A stretch of DNA of 64,000 bases from Gammaproteobacteria bacterium (GCA_026196575.1 JAPHSX010000046.1:1-64000), one strand, 5' to 3'; positions 30,141 through 40,397 are shown, counted from the first letter of the stretch. The notes: generated from the sequence alone by a model not told the origin. Made by a program: numbers and translations.

Positions 30141-31775
30141 CTAGTGCATACGCCACTCGGAGTTGCCCAGCAGCTGGGTGATCGCCTTACCGTCAACGGG
30201 CGGGCTGATGTGGTGTCCCTGCGCCAGGTTACACCCCCATACCGTCAGCTTTTTCAGGATTGCCGCCTCGGCAACCCCCTCGGCGATCGCCGTCATGCCC
30301 AGATTATGGGCCAGCCCGATAGTAGCATGAACGATAACCGCATCATTCTCGTTTTCCAGCATTCCCATGACAAACGACTGATCAATCTTGATCTCCGAAA
30401 CCGGCAGGCGGCGCAGGTAGGCCAACGAGGAGTAGCCGGTACCGAAATCGTCAATCGAGATGCGCACCCCGATGCTGGAGAGATGGCTGAGCAGCTGTAG
30501 GGCATACTCCTGATCCTCCATCAGCGAGCTCTCGGTGATCTCCACCACCAGTCGTCCCGCGGCCAGACGGTGCTGCCGCAACAGCGCCTCAAGCCTCTCC
30601 GGAAAGGTACTATCAAGCAAGACACTCACCGGCACATTTACCGCCACGTCGATGGTAAAACCGTGTGTCTGCCACGCCGCGCACTGCTTGAGCGCCTCCC
30701 CGATCACCCAGTAGGTGAGCGGGCGGATAAGACCGGTACGCTCGGCCAGGGAGATAAACTCATCGGGCGGCAACATGCCGTATTGCGGGTGTTGCCAGCG
30801 TACCAGCGACTCCACGGCAACGATGCGATGGCTGGAAATATCGACCTTGGGCTGATAGTGCAGAAGCAGGCCGCCGTGGTCGATCGCCTGGCGCAGCTCA
30901 CCAAGCAGGGTCAGGCGGCGGGTGCTGTGCTGGTCGTTTTCCGGTGAGTAGACCTCGATGGAGAAGCCCTTGGTCTGTTTGGCCAGATAGAGGGCTACCT
31001 CGGCCTTCTGCAGCAGGGTATCCACATCGCCCCCGTGCTCCGGAAAAAAGATAACGCCGATGCTCATCAGCATATTCAGATTGATGCCGCCGAGGATGAA
31101 CTCCCGCTCCATCGCCTGGCACAGCTTGCGCGCGACGTGGATGGCATCATCCTTCTGTCTGATCTCCGGCAGCAACACCGCAAACTCATCGGCGCCGAGC
31201 CGGGCCACCGTATCGATCTCCCGCACCGAGGCGCGCAGGCGCGAGGCCAGCTGTTTGAGCAACATGTCACCGCTAAAGTGGCCCAGCGTGTTGTTGACCT
31301 CCTTAAACTCGTCCATATCCAGCACCAGCAGCGCCATGATCTCCTGGTTACGTTTGGCATTATTGATCGCCTGCTCAACGCGGTCATGGAACAACATGCG
31401 ATTGGGCAGATCGGTAAGGCGATCATAGGTGCTGCCATGCAGTACCTGCACCTCCAGCGCCTCGGTCTGGGTGCGCAACTTGCTGGTCTGGTCCACCACC
31501 AGGGCCCCGGCCTCGAAGGCGAGCAGTGAGCCGATATACTGCCCCCACAGGCCGAAGATCACCGGCATCGTATCGAGCACCCAGAGGGCGTAATTTTTCC
31601 GCTGCGCCTCACCAATCGCCCCGATCGAGAGCTCGCCGGCGGACATGTAGGCAACAAAGAGGGTCGATGCGATCACCGCCAGGATCGCCAGCAGGATCCC
31701 CCAGTTAGCCTGCCGCGTTACCGTGGATCGGAGTGCGCGGCTGAACTCGGTAAAAATCTGAATCGTACTAGCCAT
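30141..31775 (-). CDS. Membrane GGDEF/EAL c-di-GMP turnover protein
   Basis: Two or three transmembrane segments in the first ~110 residues (WGILLAILAVIASTLFVAYM; LWVLDTMPVIFGLWGQYIGSLL), a short coiled coil, GGDEF domain (about 125-280) with active-site variant GADEF, and EAL domain (about 290-540). The EAL signature is ESLVRW with Glu kept, and DDFGTGYSSL and KIDQSF are intact, so phosphodiesterase activity is plausible; cyclase activity is less certain because of GADEF. ATG 31775 gives a cleaner N-terminus than the frame to 31808. It is inserted between parE and parC with its own promoter space. Confidence 0.9.
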   Translation of the reverse strand: MASTIQIFTEFSRALRSTVTRQANWGILLAILAVIASTLFVAYMSAGELSIGAIGEAQRKNYALWVLDTMPVIFGLWGQYIGSLLAFEAGALVVDQTSKLRTQTEALEVQVLHGSTYDRLTDLPNRMLFHDRVEQAINNAKRNQEIMALLVLDMDEFKEVNNTLGHFSGDMLLKQLASRLRASVREIDTVARLGADEFAVLLPEIRQKDDAIHVARKLCQAMEREFILGGINLNMLMSIGVIFFPEHGGDVDTLLQKAEVALYLAKQTKGFSIEVYSPENDQHSTRRLTLLGELRQAIDHGGLLLHYQPKVDISSHRIVAVESLVRWQHPQYGMLPPDEFISLAERTGLIRPLTYWVIGEALKQCAAWQTHGFTIDVAVNVPVSVLLDSTFPERLEALLRQHRLAAGRLVVEITESSLMEDQEYALQLLSHLSSIGVRISIDDFGTGYSSLAYLRRLPVSEIKIDQSFVMGMLENENDAVIVHATIGLAHNLGMTAIAEGVAEAAILKKLTVWGCNLAQGHHISPPVDGKAITQLLGNSEWRMH

Positions 31776-31910
31776 TGATATCAGGGGTTCCCGAAAGTGG
31801 TGTGACATTCATTGATTGAGCATAGCCCGATCACCCGCAACTACCACCCAACTGGCAATCTGCCGGCCCTCTTCTCGCCTCAGCAGCGCGGCATGGACCG
31901 TGGCTCACCG

Positions 31911-32186
31911 CTACCGCATCGCATCTTGCCAGCCCCGCAACCAGTCAATAATATCCGCCGACTCGTAGAGCCAACGCACCCCCTCCGGCCCCTCGATGCG
32001 CAGACAGGGCACCTGCATCTTGCCCCCCTCCACCGCCAGCTGGCGGTGGGCGGCAGGGTCGCGCAGCAGGTTCTTCATCGGCAGCGTTATCCCCAGACGC
32101 CACGCCGCAAAGCGCACCCGCCAGCAGAAGAGGCAACCGGGAAGCTGGTAGAGGGTAACCCCCGCAAGCTGTGGCGAAGAGGACAC
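31911..32186 (-). CDS. Glutaredoxin-like thiol protein
   Basis: A 91-residue thioredoxin-fold protein: VTLYQLPGCLFCWRVR (CxxC redox pair near 18-21), a cis-Pro region (MQVPCLRIEG) and an alpha-helical end with YESADIIDWL, as in glutaredoxins and the N-terminal domain of glutathione transferases. It is probably a small disulfide reductase. It lies 3 bases after the parE stop and is likely co-transcribed with it. Its substrate is unknown. Confidence 0.85.
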   Translation of the reverse strand: MSSSPQLAGVTLYQLPGCLFCWRVRFAAWRLGITLPMKNLLRDPAAHRQLAVEGGKMQVPCLRIEGPEGVRWLYESADIIDWLRGWQDAMR

Positions 32187-32189
32187 CCG

Positions 32190-34076
32190 TTATACCTCGG
32201 CCAGATGGCCCTTGCTCTCCAGCCACGCCTTGCGGTCGGGGGAGCGTTTTTTCGCCAGCAGCATGTCCATCATCTGGTTGGTCTCATCTCCCAGCTCGAT
32301 GGTGAGCTGCACCAGACGGCGGGTATCGGGGGCCAGCGTGGTTTCACGCAGCTGAATGGGATTCATCTCACCCAGCCCCTTGAAGCGGGTCACCTGCACC
32401 TTGCCCCGCTTCTTCTCCGCCTCGATACGGGCCAGCACCCCCTGCAGCTCGGCATCGTCGAGCGCATAGTAGGTCTCCTTGCCGACGTCGATGCGATAGA
32501 GCGGAGGCATCGCCATATAGACGTGGCCGGCGGTCACCAGCGGACGGAAGTGGCGCACAAAGAGGGCACACAGCAGGGTGGCGATATGCAAGCCATCGGA
32601 GTCGGCGTCGGCGAGGATGCACACCTTGCCGTAGCGCAGACCGTTGAGGTCGTCGGAGCCGGGGTCGACGCCGATGGCCACGGCAATATCGTGCACCTCC
32701 TGCGAGGCGAGCACCTGGGTCGATTCGACCTCCCAGGTGTTGAGGATCTTACCGCGCAGCGGCATGATCGCCTGAAACTCCTTGTCCCGCGCCTGCTTGG
32801 CCGAACCACCCGCCGAGTCCCCCTCCACCAGAAAGAGCTCACCGCGCATCGGCTCATTGGAGGAGCAATCGGCCAGCTTTCCCGGCAGGGCCGGACCCGC
32901 GGTGACCCGCTTGCGCGCCACCTTCTTGCCGGCGCGCAGCCGTGACTGCGCATTGTTGATCGCCAGCTCGGCGATCTGCTCACCCAGGTCGTGGTGCTGG
33001 TTGAGCCACAATGAAAAGGCATCCTTCACCACACCGGAGATAAACGGCGCACACTCACGCGATGAGAGCCGCTCCTTGGTCTGACCGGAGAACTGCGGAT
33101 CCTGCAACTTCACCGAGAGGATATAGGAGACCTTGTCCCAGACATCGTCCGGGGCGAGCTTGACGCCGCGCGGCAGCAGGTTGCGAAACTCGCAGAACTC
33201 GCGCACCGCCTCGGTCAGTCCGGTGCGCAGGCCATTGACGTGGGTCCCCCCCTGGGCGGTGGGTACCAGATTGACGTAACTCTCCGCCACCCCCTCGCCC
33301 CCTTCGGGGAGCCAGACCACGGCCCAGTCGGCCGCCTCGGTGGTGGCGGAGAAGGTGCCGACAAAGGGCTCTTCCGGCAGGCATAGCGCCCCCGCCAGCT
33401 CACTCACCAGATAGTCGGTGAGGCCATCCTCATAGAACCACTCCTCGCTCTCGCCGCTCGCCTCGTCCCTGAAGGTGATGCGAAGACCGGGGCAGAGCAC
33501 CGCCTTGGCGCGTAAAACGTGTTTCAGCCGCGACAGCGAGAATCGGGGCGAATCAAAGAAGCTGGCCTCGGGCCAGAAACGGACGGTGGTGCCGGTATTG
33601 CGTCGGCCGACCGTGCCAACCTCCCTCAACTCGGAGACCTTCTTGCCCTGCGCAAAGGCGATGTGGTACTCCTTGCCCTCGCGCCGCACCCACACCTCCA
33701 GACGCTGCGACAGGGCGTTGACCACCGACACCCCGACCCCGTGCAGGCCGCCGGAAAACTGGTAATTATTATTGGAGAACTTTCCACCCGCGTGCAACTT
33801 GGTGAGGATCACCTCGACCCCCGGGATCCCCTCGCGAGGGTGGATATCGACCGGCATACCGCGTCCGTCGTCGCTCACCTGCAGCGACTGATCGCGATAG
33901 AGCACCACCTCGATGGTGGTGGCGTGACCGGCCATCGCCTCGTCCACCGAGTTGTCGATCACCTCCTGCGCGAGGTGGTTGGGACGCTCGGTCTGGGTGT
34001 ACATGCCGGGGCGCTTGCGCACCGGCTCCAGGCCGCTAAGAACTTCAATCGAGTCTGCTGTGTAGTCGTTTGCCAT
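32190..34076 (-). CDS. parE: DNA topoisomerase IV subunit B
   Basis: ATPase subunit of topoisomerase IV. N-terminal GHKL ATPase with the Asn in VIDNSVDEAM, DGRGMPVD and GGLHGVGVSVVNALS; transducer domain; TOPRIM with EGDSAGG, DADSDGLHIATLL and the C-terminal RFKGLGEMNP. The 628 residues match E. coli ParE (630). The glutaredoxin-like gene follows by 3 bases, then the GGDEF/EAL gene and parC. Confidence 0.97.
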   Translation of the reverse strand: MANDYTADSIEVLSGLEPVRKRPGMYTQTERPNHLAQEVIDNSVDEAMAGHATTIEVVLYRDQSLQVSDDGRGMPVDIHPREGIPGVEVILTKLHAGGKFSNNNYQFSGGLHGVGVSVVNALSQRLEVWVRREGKEYHIAFAQGKKVSELREVGTVGRRNTGTTVRFWPEASFFDSPRFSLSRLKHVLRAKAVLCPGLRITFRDEASGESEEWFYEDGLTDYLVSELAGALCLPEEPFVGTFSATTEAADWAVVWLPEGGEGVAESYVNLVPTAQGGTHVNGLRTGLTEAVREFCEFRNLLPRGVKLAPDDVWDKVSYILSVKLQDPQFSGQTKERLSSRECAPFISGVVKDAFSLWLNQHHDLGEQIAELAINNAQSRLRAGKKVARKRVTAGPALPGKLADCSSNEPMRGELFLVEGDSAGGSAKQARDKEFQAIMPLRGKILNTWEVESTQVLASQEVHDIAVAIGVDPGSDDLNGLRYGKVCILADADSDGLHIATLLCALFVRHFRPLVTAGHVYMAMPPLYRIDVGKETYYALDDAELQGVLARIEAEKKRGKVQVTRFKGLGEMNPIQLRETTLAPDTRRLVQLTIELGDETNQMMDMLLAKKRSPDRKAWLESKGHLAEV

Positions 34077-34144
34077 CTGCTGTTTTTATCTGGGTTCCGT
34101 CTTCGCCGCACCGGTCGGCGCAAAAATTCGGGCCATCATAACGC

Positions 34145-34179
34145 AAAACGCCCGATCGAACGAAGGTCGAATCAGGCGT
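34145..34179 (-). terminator. Terminator after purC
   Basis: On the minus strand ACGCCTGATTCGA pairs imperfectly with TCGATCGGGCGT (wobbles and one mismatch) around a short loop, followed by TTTT. It lies about 25 bases after the purC stop and upstream of parE, so it separates the two transcripts. Confidence 0.6.
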
Positions 34180-34203
34180 CCTGAGGGCAGATAAAGGACG
34201 GAT

Positions 34204-34917
34204 TTAGTCGAGCTTCACGCCCAGGCGGTGCGCCACCTCTTCATAGGCCTCGACCACGCCGCCGAGCCCCTGACGGAAGCGATCCTTGTCGAGCTTGTTG
34301 CGGGTATCGGCATCCCACAGGCGGCAACCGTCGGGGCTGAATTCGTCGCCGAGAATCACCCTTCCCTGGTAGCGGCCGAACTCCAGCTTGTAGTCGACCA
34401 GCAGCATCCCGGCATCGGCGAAGAGCCGCTTCAGCACCTCGTTTACCTTGAAGGTAAGCGCCTTCATCTGCGCCACCTCCTCGTCGCTGGCCCAACCGAA
34501 GGTGCGGATGTGATAGTCGTTGATCATCGGGTCGTGCAGGTCATCATTCTTTAGAAAGAACTCGAAGGTGGGCGGATTGAGATCCATGCCGTCCGGCACA
34601 CCGAGACGACGCACCAGCGAGCCGCTGGCGATGTTGCGCACCACACACTCGATGGGGATCATGTCGAGCTTCTTCACCAGCGATTCATCATCGCCGAGGA
34701 GCTGGATCTGATGGGTCTCCACCCCCGCCGCCTCCAGTTTGCCCATAATGAAGGCGTTGAACTTGTTGTTCACCATCCCCTTGCGCTCAAGCTGCTCGAT
34801 CCGCTCGCCATCATTCATCGAGGTGTCGTTGCGAAAGTGCAGGATCAGCTTGTCGTCCTCATCGGTGGTATAGACCGACTTGGCCTTGCCCTTGTAAAGT
34901 TCAGCCTTTTTTTCCAT
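34204..34917 (-). CDS. purC: SAICAR synthetase
   Basis: Joins aspartate to CAIR in an ATP-dependent step of de novo purine synthesis. From ATG 34917 the protein is 237 residues, the same as E. coli PurC, beginning [16 protein letters not shown]; the GAGGAG site lies 6 bases upstream, which also covers an ATG two codons earlier. Conserved segments: [48 protein letters not shown]. The longer frame to 35016 is not supported. The MBL gene upstream on the same strand is about 30 bases away. Confidence 0.97.
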   Translation of the reverse strand: MEKKAELYKGKAKSVYTTDEDDKLILHFRNDTSMNDGERIEQLERKGMVNNKFNAFIMGKLEAAGVETHQIQLLGDDESLVKKLDMIPIECVVRNIASGSLVRRLGVPDGMDLNPPTFEFFLKNDDLHDPMINDYHIRTFGWASDEEVAQMKALTFKVNEVLKRLFADAGMLLVDYKLEFGRYQGRVILGDEFSPDGCRLWDADTRNKLDKDRFRQGLGGVVEAYEEVAHRLGVKLD

Positions 34918-34949
34918 CGTCATCTCCTCGAAAAATAAAAGTGATCTGT

Positions 34950-35723
34950 TTACTGAATTTCGCGCCAGTCCAAACCGTAATCCTGGGTGGCAAGTGCGAT
35001 CCACTCCGGTTCGCAACCCAGTACCCCGCTCAGGGCCGCGCTGGCCAGCTCCGGACGGTTATTCTTCTCGCTGATATGCGCCGCCACCAGGTGTTGCAAT
35101 TTGGCGGTATCCAGACGGCTCAGCAGCGCCGCCGACTGATTGTTGCTCAGGTGCCCCAACTCGCCCCCCACTCGCGCCTGCAGCGCGGGGGGATAGGGGC
35201 CATCGGCCAGCATCTGTGGGTCATGGTTACACTCCAGGATCAGCGCATCACAGCCGCTAAGGGACTCCTCGATATGCGGGGTGCTGCGTCCGGCATCGGT
35301 CAAAATTCCCAACGTCTTGTCCCCGTCCCCCAGCAGCAGCTGACACGGTTCGCGGGCATCATGCGGCACGGGGAAGGGTTGCAGCTCCAACTCGCCGATG
35401 GCAAAGCGCTGATGACAGTTAAGGGTGTGCCGTTGCGGCAGCTCCCCCAAACGCCGCTGCGCGGCGCGGTAACTGCCATGACTCAACCACACCGGCAGGC
35501 GGTATTTTCTCGCCACGGCACCGACCCCGGCAATATGGTCGTTGTGCTCGTGGGTCACCACAATCGCACTCAGCGCCGCCGCCGCCATTCCCACGTTGGC
35601 AAGTCGCCGCTCCAACTCGCGGGCGGAGAAGCCGCAATCGACAAGCAGCGCCGTCTTACCCTTGACCACCAGGGTGGCATTGCCCCGGCTGCCACTACCG
35701 AGCAAGGCGAAGCGTATCGCCAC
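34950..35723 (-). CDS. WalJ/YycJ-like metallo-beta-lactamase-fold hydrolase
   Basis: A 257-residue MBL-fold protein starting [14 protein letters not shown], with the metal motif [10 protein letters not shown] (HxHxDH) near 60, a downstream ILTDAGRS Asp ligand, and LECNHD and AHISEKNN later. This matches the YycJ/WalJ and DNA-processing MBL group; the substrate is unknown, with nuclease/phosphodiesterase activity as family inference. It lies between purC and bamC, 6 bases after the bamC stop, so it is probably part of the dapA-bamC-MBL-purC run. Confidence 0.9.
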   Translation of the reverse strand: MAIRFALLGSGSRGNATLVVKGKTALLVDCGFSARELERRLANVGMAAAALSAIVVTHEHNDHIAGVGAVARKYRLPVWLSHGSYRAAQRRLGELPQRHTLNCHQRFAIGELELQPFPVPHDAREPCQLLLGDGDKTLGILTDAGRSTPHIEESLSGCDALILECNHDPQMLADGPYPPALQARVGGELGHLSNNQSAALLSRLDTAKLQHLVAAHISEKNNRPELASAALSGVLGCEPEWIALATQDYGLDWREIQ

Positions 35724-35729
35724 CGGCCG

Positions 35730-36812
35730 TTATTTCAACTCTTGTTGCAGGCGCTGCAGCAGATCAGCGGCCAGCTCGTCTTGCCGCGGGGTGCCATCCA
35801 TATTGCGGATCACAAGGCGGGTCAGCGCCTCATCACCACGCAGCAGGATCTGCAGCTGCGGGGAGTCACCCGGCTTCCCCTCTCCGGAGACGAAGAGCGA
35901 GCTAAACCATCCCTTGCCCTTGCCTTTGCCCTTACCCTCCGGTGAGGCCTGCAGGTCGATCTGGCCGATGTAGTAGATCCCCTCGCTGCGATCACGATCC
36001 TCAACCACTACCCCGAGGGTGTCGAGGGCGATACCGGTACGGCGCCAGCTGCGGGCAAAGCCTTCGCTGAGCAGCAGCTCATCACCCTCGATACGGGCAC
36101 GCTCAGGTTCGGCCTGCACCGCCGCCTGCACGGAGGTTGCCGCCTGCGTGCTGCCACCAAGGTAGAGCACCAAACGGTTCATCACCTCATTGGCCAGCTC
36201 ACGGTCGGAGGGACGCACCTCCCAGGCGGTCTCGATAGTGATATCCGAGGGCCGGGAGGCGACCACCTCCTTCAGTCCGTAGTGGGTCAGATAGAGTTCG
36301 GTAACCCCGTTGTCGCCGCGCTCCAGGCGCAAGCGGTACTTGTCGCGGGTACCGGCCGAATAGGCATTCTTGAACACCGACTTCACCAGGTCGGTGAGAA
36401 AACCGCTGGGGGCATCGGCACGGTTCTCGGCCCAGGCGGTCTCCATGATCCCCAGCTCCGGCCGGTCGAGGCGCAACTCCAGCCCGAGGGTGGCCCAGAA
36501 GGTGCGCAGCCGCGGCCACACCTCGTCGGCCGGCATATCGATCAGCAGCCAGCGCTCGGCACCGTCACGAGCAATACGCACGCGTTCTGCCCTTGGCAGC
36601 ACAACACCGGCCTGGCTGCTTCCAGTACCGCCAAGCGCGGGCAGCTCGGTCTCGCCGCTGTTCTCGGGGGCGACCAGATCGGGGGGGACATCAAGCCCCT
36701 CCAGGCTCTTCGCCTCTTTGTAGTCGAGGCGGCTGTTGCCGGCACCACCACTACAGGCGGTGAGGGAAAACAGCAGGGCAAACGCCAGCAGGCGCGAAGT
36801 CGAAATAATCAA
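35730..36812 (-). CDS. bamC: Outer-membrane assembly lipoprotein BamC
   Basis: Lipoprotein of the BAM complex that inserts beta-barrel proteins. A TTG at 36812 is the likely start: it gives [11 protein letters not shown], a lipoprotein signal with lipobox SLTAC and Cys20, and overlaps the dapA stop as TTGA, with AGGGG upstream. The mature part has the BamC N-terminal segment ([18 protein letters not shown]) that binds BamD, then two helix-grip domains (about 100-200 and 240-355). At 360 residues it is slightly longer than in E. coli. The dapA-bamC order is the classical one. Confidence 0.93.
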   Translation of the reverse strand: MIISTSRLLAFALLFSLTACSGGAGNSRLDYKEAKSLEGLDVPPDLVAPENSGETELPALGGTGSSQAGVVLPRAERVRIARDGAERWLLIDMPADEVWPRLRTFWATLGLELRLDRPELGIMETAWAENRADAPSGFLTDLVKSVFKNAYSAGTRDKYRLRLERGDNGVTELYLTHYGLKEVVASRPSDITIETAWEVRPSDRELANEVMNRLVLYLGGSTQAATSVQAAVQAEPERARIEGDELLLSEGFARSWRRTGIALDTLGVVVEDRDRSEGIYYIGQIDLQASPEGKGKGKGKGWFSSLFVSGEGKPGDSPQLQILLRGDEALTRLVIRNMDGTPRQDELAADLLQRLQQELK

Positions 36813-37699
36813 AGGGGTTTCCCCTGGAGTAGACCGGCGCTTTGCAGCGCCTGGCGTACGGTATCGTGATAGGAAGCGGAGAGCGGCGTCAGCGGCAGGC
36901 GGATACCGGCGGGGATCAGCCCCATCTCGTGCAGCGCCCACTTCACCGGGATGGGGTTGGCCTCGACGAAGAGCCTCTGGTGCAACGGCATCAACCGCTG
37001 GTTGATAGCGGCGGCCGTCTCGTAGTCGCCGGCCAGGGCGGCGGCGCACATCTGGTGCATCTCACGCGGGGCGACGTTGGCGGTGACCGAGATCCCCCCC
37101 TTGCCGCCGAGCGCGATCAGCTCCAGCGTGGTGGCATCGTCACCACTATAGATATCGAGGCGATCGCCGCACCGCTCAATCAGCTCCTTGCCCCGCACCA
37201 TGTTACCGGTGGCATCCTTGATGCCGACAATATTGGCGATGGAGGCCAGGCGCTCCACGGTGGCATTCACCATATCGCAGGCGGTACGCCCCGGCACGTT
37301 GTAGAGGATCTGCGGCACCGGCACCGCCTCGGCCACCGCCCTGAAATGGCGGTAGAGCCCCTCCTGGGTCGGCTTGTTGTAGTAGGGGGTGACCAGCAGA
37401 CAGGCATCGGCCCCCGCCTCCATCGCACAGCGGGTCAGGGTGATGGCCTCGGTGGTAGAGTTGGCGCCGGTGCCGGCGATCACCGGCACCCTTCCTGCCG
37501 CCATCTCCACCACACGGCGAATCACCAGGCAGTGCTCCGCCTCGTCCAGGGTGGCCGATTCGCCGGTGGTACCCACCGCTACGATGGCATCGGTACCGCT
37601 CTCCACATGGAACTCCACCAGCCGGGCCAGGCAGTCGAAATCGACCGCACCGTCCTCCTGCATGGGGGTCACCAGCGCAACCATACTGCCGTGAAACAT
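36809..37699 (-). CDS. dapA: 4-hydroxy-tetrahydrodipicolinate synthase
   Basis: Condenses pyruvate with aspartate semialdehyde, the first committed step to lysine and diaminopimelate. From ATG 37699 ([13 protein letters not shown], with GGAGAGAG upstream) the protein has 296 residues, near E. coli's 292. Key motifs: [20 protein letters not shown] (with the catalytic Tyr), and GIKDATGN carrying the Schiff-base Lys near 161. The open frame to 37813 is unsupported upstream sequence. It is translationally coupled to bamC through overlapping TTGA. Confidence 0.97.
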   Translation of the reverse strand: MFHGSMVALVTPMQEDGAVDFDCLARLVEFHVESGTDAIVAVGTTGESATLDEAEHCLVIRRVVEMAAGRVPVIAGTGANSTTEAITLTRCAMEAGADACLLVTPYYNKPTQEGLYRHFRAVAEAVPVPQILYNVPGRTACDMVNATVERLASIANIVGIKDATGNMVRGKELIERCGDRLDIYSGDDATTLELIALGGKGGISVTANVAPREMHQMCAAALAGDYETAAAINQRLMPLHQRLFVEANPIPVKWALHEMGLIPAGIRLPLTPLSASYHDTVRQALQSAGLLQGKPL

Positions 37700-37908
37700 A
37701 GCTCTCTCCGCCGGGAAAATCGAAACGTGCATGGTACTTGCGCGGCACGTTGAAGACAAGCCGCGCTCGGCCCCACGGCGTGGCCCGAGGGCAGCAAGAA
37801 AAGGAAGACGCACGCACGCTGAATGGTGCTAGACTAGCCCGAAAATCACTTTGTTCGCCCTGGCCACCAGGCGCTAGACACAGAGCCATACGGAGCCCCG
37901 TAAACACC

Positions 37909-38451
37909 ATGAGTTCACCGGCAAAGCAGTACCTGGTCATCTCCGCCCTGGGGCAGGATCGCCCGGGTATCGTTAAAAACCTCACCCAACCCATCAGCGA
38001 GAGCGGCGCCAACATCCTCGACAGCCGCATGACCATCCTCGGCGGCGAATTTGCCGTCTTGATGATGGTCGAGGGTGGGTGGGACACCATCGCCAAGCTG
38101 GAGGCGCAGCTGCCGGCACTGGAGCAGCGGCTGGGGCTGACCATCGTCGCCCGGCGCACCACCAGCCAGCAACCGCAGGCCAACGCCATCCCCTACTCGG
38201 TCAACGTGGTGGCGCTGGATCACCCCGGCATCGTCAACCAGCTGGCCGACTTTTTTTCCGGGCGCCACATCAATATCCAGGATCTCTTCACCGACTGTTA
38301 CAACGCCGCCCACACCGGCACCCCGATGTTCACCGCCACCCTCGTCGTCAATATCCCCGGCGATATCTCCATCGCCCGGCTGCGCGAGGAGTTTTTTGAC
38401 TTCTGCGACAGCCTTAATCTCGACGGCATCATTGAGCCGGCCAAGGGCTAG
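37909..38451 (+). CDS. gcvR: GcvR-type double ACT-domain regulator
   Basis: The 180-residue protein has two ACT domains (YLVISALGQDRPGIVKNLT near the N-terminus; YSVNVVALDHPGIVNQLADFF near 100), the architecture of GcvR, which senses glycine and antagonises GcvA at the glycine cleavage operon. ATG 37909 is used because the ACT fold begins there; the frame upstream overlaps the dapA promoter region. bcp follows by 38 bases, a conserved gcvR-bcp pairing. Its DNA-binding partner GcvA is not in the window. Confidence 0.92.
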   Translation: MSSPAKQYLVISALGQDRPGIVKNLTQPISESGANILDSRMTILGGEFAVLMMVEGGWDTIAKLEAQLPALEQRLGLTIVARRTTSQQPQANAIPYSVNVVALDHPGIVNQLADFFSGRHINIQDLFTDCYNAAHTGTPMFTATLVVNIPGDISIARLREEFFDFCDSLNLDGIIEPAKG

Positions 38452-38489
38452 GGTTATCCTCCCCTCACCCCCCAGTACGAGGAGAGACC

Positions 38490-38957
38490 ATGAGCGCCCC
38501 CAGCATCGGCAAGAAAATACCCGCCTTCAGTCTGCCCGCCACCGGGGGGCAGACTATCGCCCTCAAGGATTTCAAGGGCAAGAATCTGGTGCTCTATTTC
38601 TATCCCAAGGACTCGACCCCGGGCTGTACCACCGAGGGACAGGAGTTCCGTGACCTCTACCCACAGTTCCAACAGCTCAACACCGAGATCCTGGGTGTCT
38701 CCCGTGACAGCCTCAAGGCGCACGAAAACTTCAAGACCAAACAGGCGTTCCCCTTCGAACTGCTCTCTGATCAGGAGGAAACGTTGTGTGCCCTCTTCGA
38801 TGTCATCAAAGAGAAAAAGTTGTATGGCAAAACATACATGGGCATCGAACGCTCCACCTTCCTCATCGACACTAAAGGTGTGCTGCGCCAGGAGTGGCGC
38901 AAGGTAAAGGTGGCGGGCCACGCCGCGGCGGTACTGGAAGCGGTAACACACCTTTAA
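38490..38957 (+). CDS. bcp: Thiol peroxidase of the Bcp/PrxQ family
   Basis: Reduces hydroperoxides using thioredoxin. The 155 residues contain the PrxQ peroxidatic motif DSTPGCTTEG with Cys46. The resolving Cys five residues downstream in E. coli Bcp is absent (Gln here), so the enzyme is either 1-Cys or uses the Cys in ETLCALFD. AGGAGAG lies upstream of the start. It is flanked by gcvR and phoH2 on the same strand. Confidence 0.95.
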   Translation: MSAPSIGKKIPAFSLPATGGQTIALKDFKGKNLVLYFYPKDSTPGCTTEGQEFRDLYPQFQQLNTEILGVSRDSLKAHENFKTKQAFPFELLSDQEETLCALFDVIKEKKLYGKTYMGIERSTFLIDTKGVLRQEWRKVKVAGHAAAVLEAVTHL

Positions 38958-38987
38958 TATCAGACCACACCACAACAGGGTTTAGCG

Positions 38988-40397
38988 ATGAACGATACGC
39001 CACCGGGAAAACGCCTCTTTGTCCTTGACACCAATGTGCTGATGCACGACCCGACCGCGTTGTTCCGCTTTCAGGAACACGATATCTACCTGCCGATGGT
39101 GGTGCTGGAGGAGCTGGACAACAATAAAAAGGGGCACTCCGAGGTGGCACGCAACGCCCGTCAGGCGAGCCGATTTATGGACGAGCTGATGAGCGACATT
39201 GCCACGGCGGAGATCCAGAACGGTATCCCGCTGGAACAGAACTCCCCGCTCAACAGCGCCAAGTCACCGCACGGTTGCCTCTTCTTCCAGACCCGCATTA
39301 TGGATGCCGCCCTCCCCTCCACCCTTCCCGGCAGCAAATCCGACAACACCATCCTCGGCACCGCACTGGCGCTGCAGCAGGAGCAGCCGGGGCGCAGCGT
39401 CACCCTCGTCTCCAAGGACACCAACATGCGCATCAAGGCGGCGATCCTCGGTATCCACTCCGAGGACTATCGCAACGATCAGGTGCTGGAGGATGTGGAG
39501 CTGCTCTATCGCGGCATGCAGGAGCTGGGCGGCGACTTCTGGGAGCAGCACAGCCAGACCATGGCCTCGTGGCAGGAAGAGGGACGCACCTTCTACCGCC
39601 TGAGTGGTCCGGCGGTGGAGAACTGGTACCCCAACGAGTTTCTGTCGCTAGAGGGGGATGACAATTTCCAGGCGGTGGTACGCGGCATCGAGCAGGGCGA
39701 GGCGATCATCGAGACGGTACGCGACTATCACAGCCCAGGGCACAACGTCTGGGGCATCAACGCCCGCAACCGTGAGCAGAACTTCGCCCTCAATATCCTG
39801 ATGGATCAGGAGATCGACTTTGTCACCCTGGTCGGCCAGGCCGGTACCGGCAAGACCCTGCTTACCCTCGCCGCCGGACTGGCGCAGACCCTCGATCAGA
39901 ACCTCTATAACGAGGTGATCATGACCCGTGTCACGGTGCCGGTGGGCGAGGATATTGGCTTCCTCCCCGGCACCGAGGAGGAGAAGATGACCCCGTGGAT
40001 GGGGGCGCTGATGGACAACCTGGAGGTGCTCACCCAGTCGGAGCACAACAGCGAGTGGGAGCGCGCCGCCACCCAGGAGCTGCTCAACAAACGCATCAAG
40101 ATCCGCTCCCTCAACTTCATGCGCGGGCGCACCTTCCTCAATAAATACATCATTATCGACGAGGCGCAGAACCTCACCTCCAAGCAGATGAAGACCCTGA
40201 TTACCCGTGCCGGCCCCGGCACCAAGGTGGTCTGCCTGGGCAACATCGCGCAGATCGACACCCCCTACCTCACCGAGACCAACTCCGGCCTCACCTACGT
40301 GGTCGATCACTTCAAAAACTGGGAGCACAGCGGCCACATCACCCTGCTGCGCGGTGAGCGTTCGCGCCTCGCCGACTTCGCCTCGGAAGTACTCTAA
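38988..40397 (+). CDS. PIN-PhoH fusion (PhoH2) ATPase/ribonuclease
   Basis: N-terminal PIN-like nuclease (VLDTNVLMHD, then LEELDNNKKG, and acidic SKDTNMRIKA) over about 1-150 fused to a PhoH P-loop ATPase (about 230-469; Walker A GQAGTGKTLL, Walker B YIIIDEAQNLT). This matches PhoH2 proteins, reported to be RNA helicase/ribonucleases. The 469-residue length is typical. Upstream bcp is 30 bases away and a hypothetical gene follows by 19 bases; likely one transcript. Confidence 0.95.
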   Translation: MNDTPPGKRLFVLDTNVLMHDPTALFRFQEHDIYLPMVVLEELDNNKKGHSEVARNARQASRFMDELMSDIATAEIQNGIPLEQNSPLNSAKSPHGCLFFQTRIMDAALPSTLPGSKSDNTILGTALALQQEQPGRSVTLVSKDTNMRIKAAILGIHSEDYRNDQVLEDVELLYRGMQELGGDFWEQHSQTMASWQEEGRTFYRLSGPAVENWYPNEFLSLEGDDNFQAVVRGIEQGEAIIETVRDYHSPGHNVWGINARNREQNFALNILMDQEIDFVTLVGQAGTGKTLLTLAAGLAQTLDQNLYNEVIMTRVTVPVGEDIGFLPGTEEEKMTPWMGALMDNLEVLTQSEHNSEWERAATQELLNKRIKIRSLNFMRGRTFLNKYIIIDEAQNLTSKQMKTLITRAGPGTKVVCLGNIAQIDTPYLTETNSGLTYVVDHFKNWEHSGHITLLRGERSRLADFASEVL

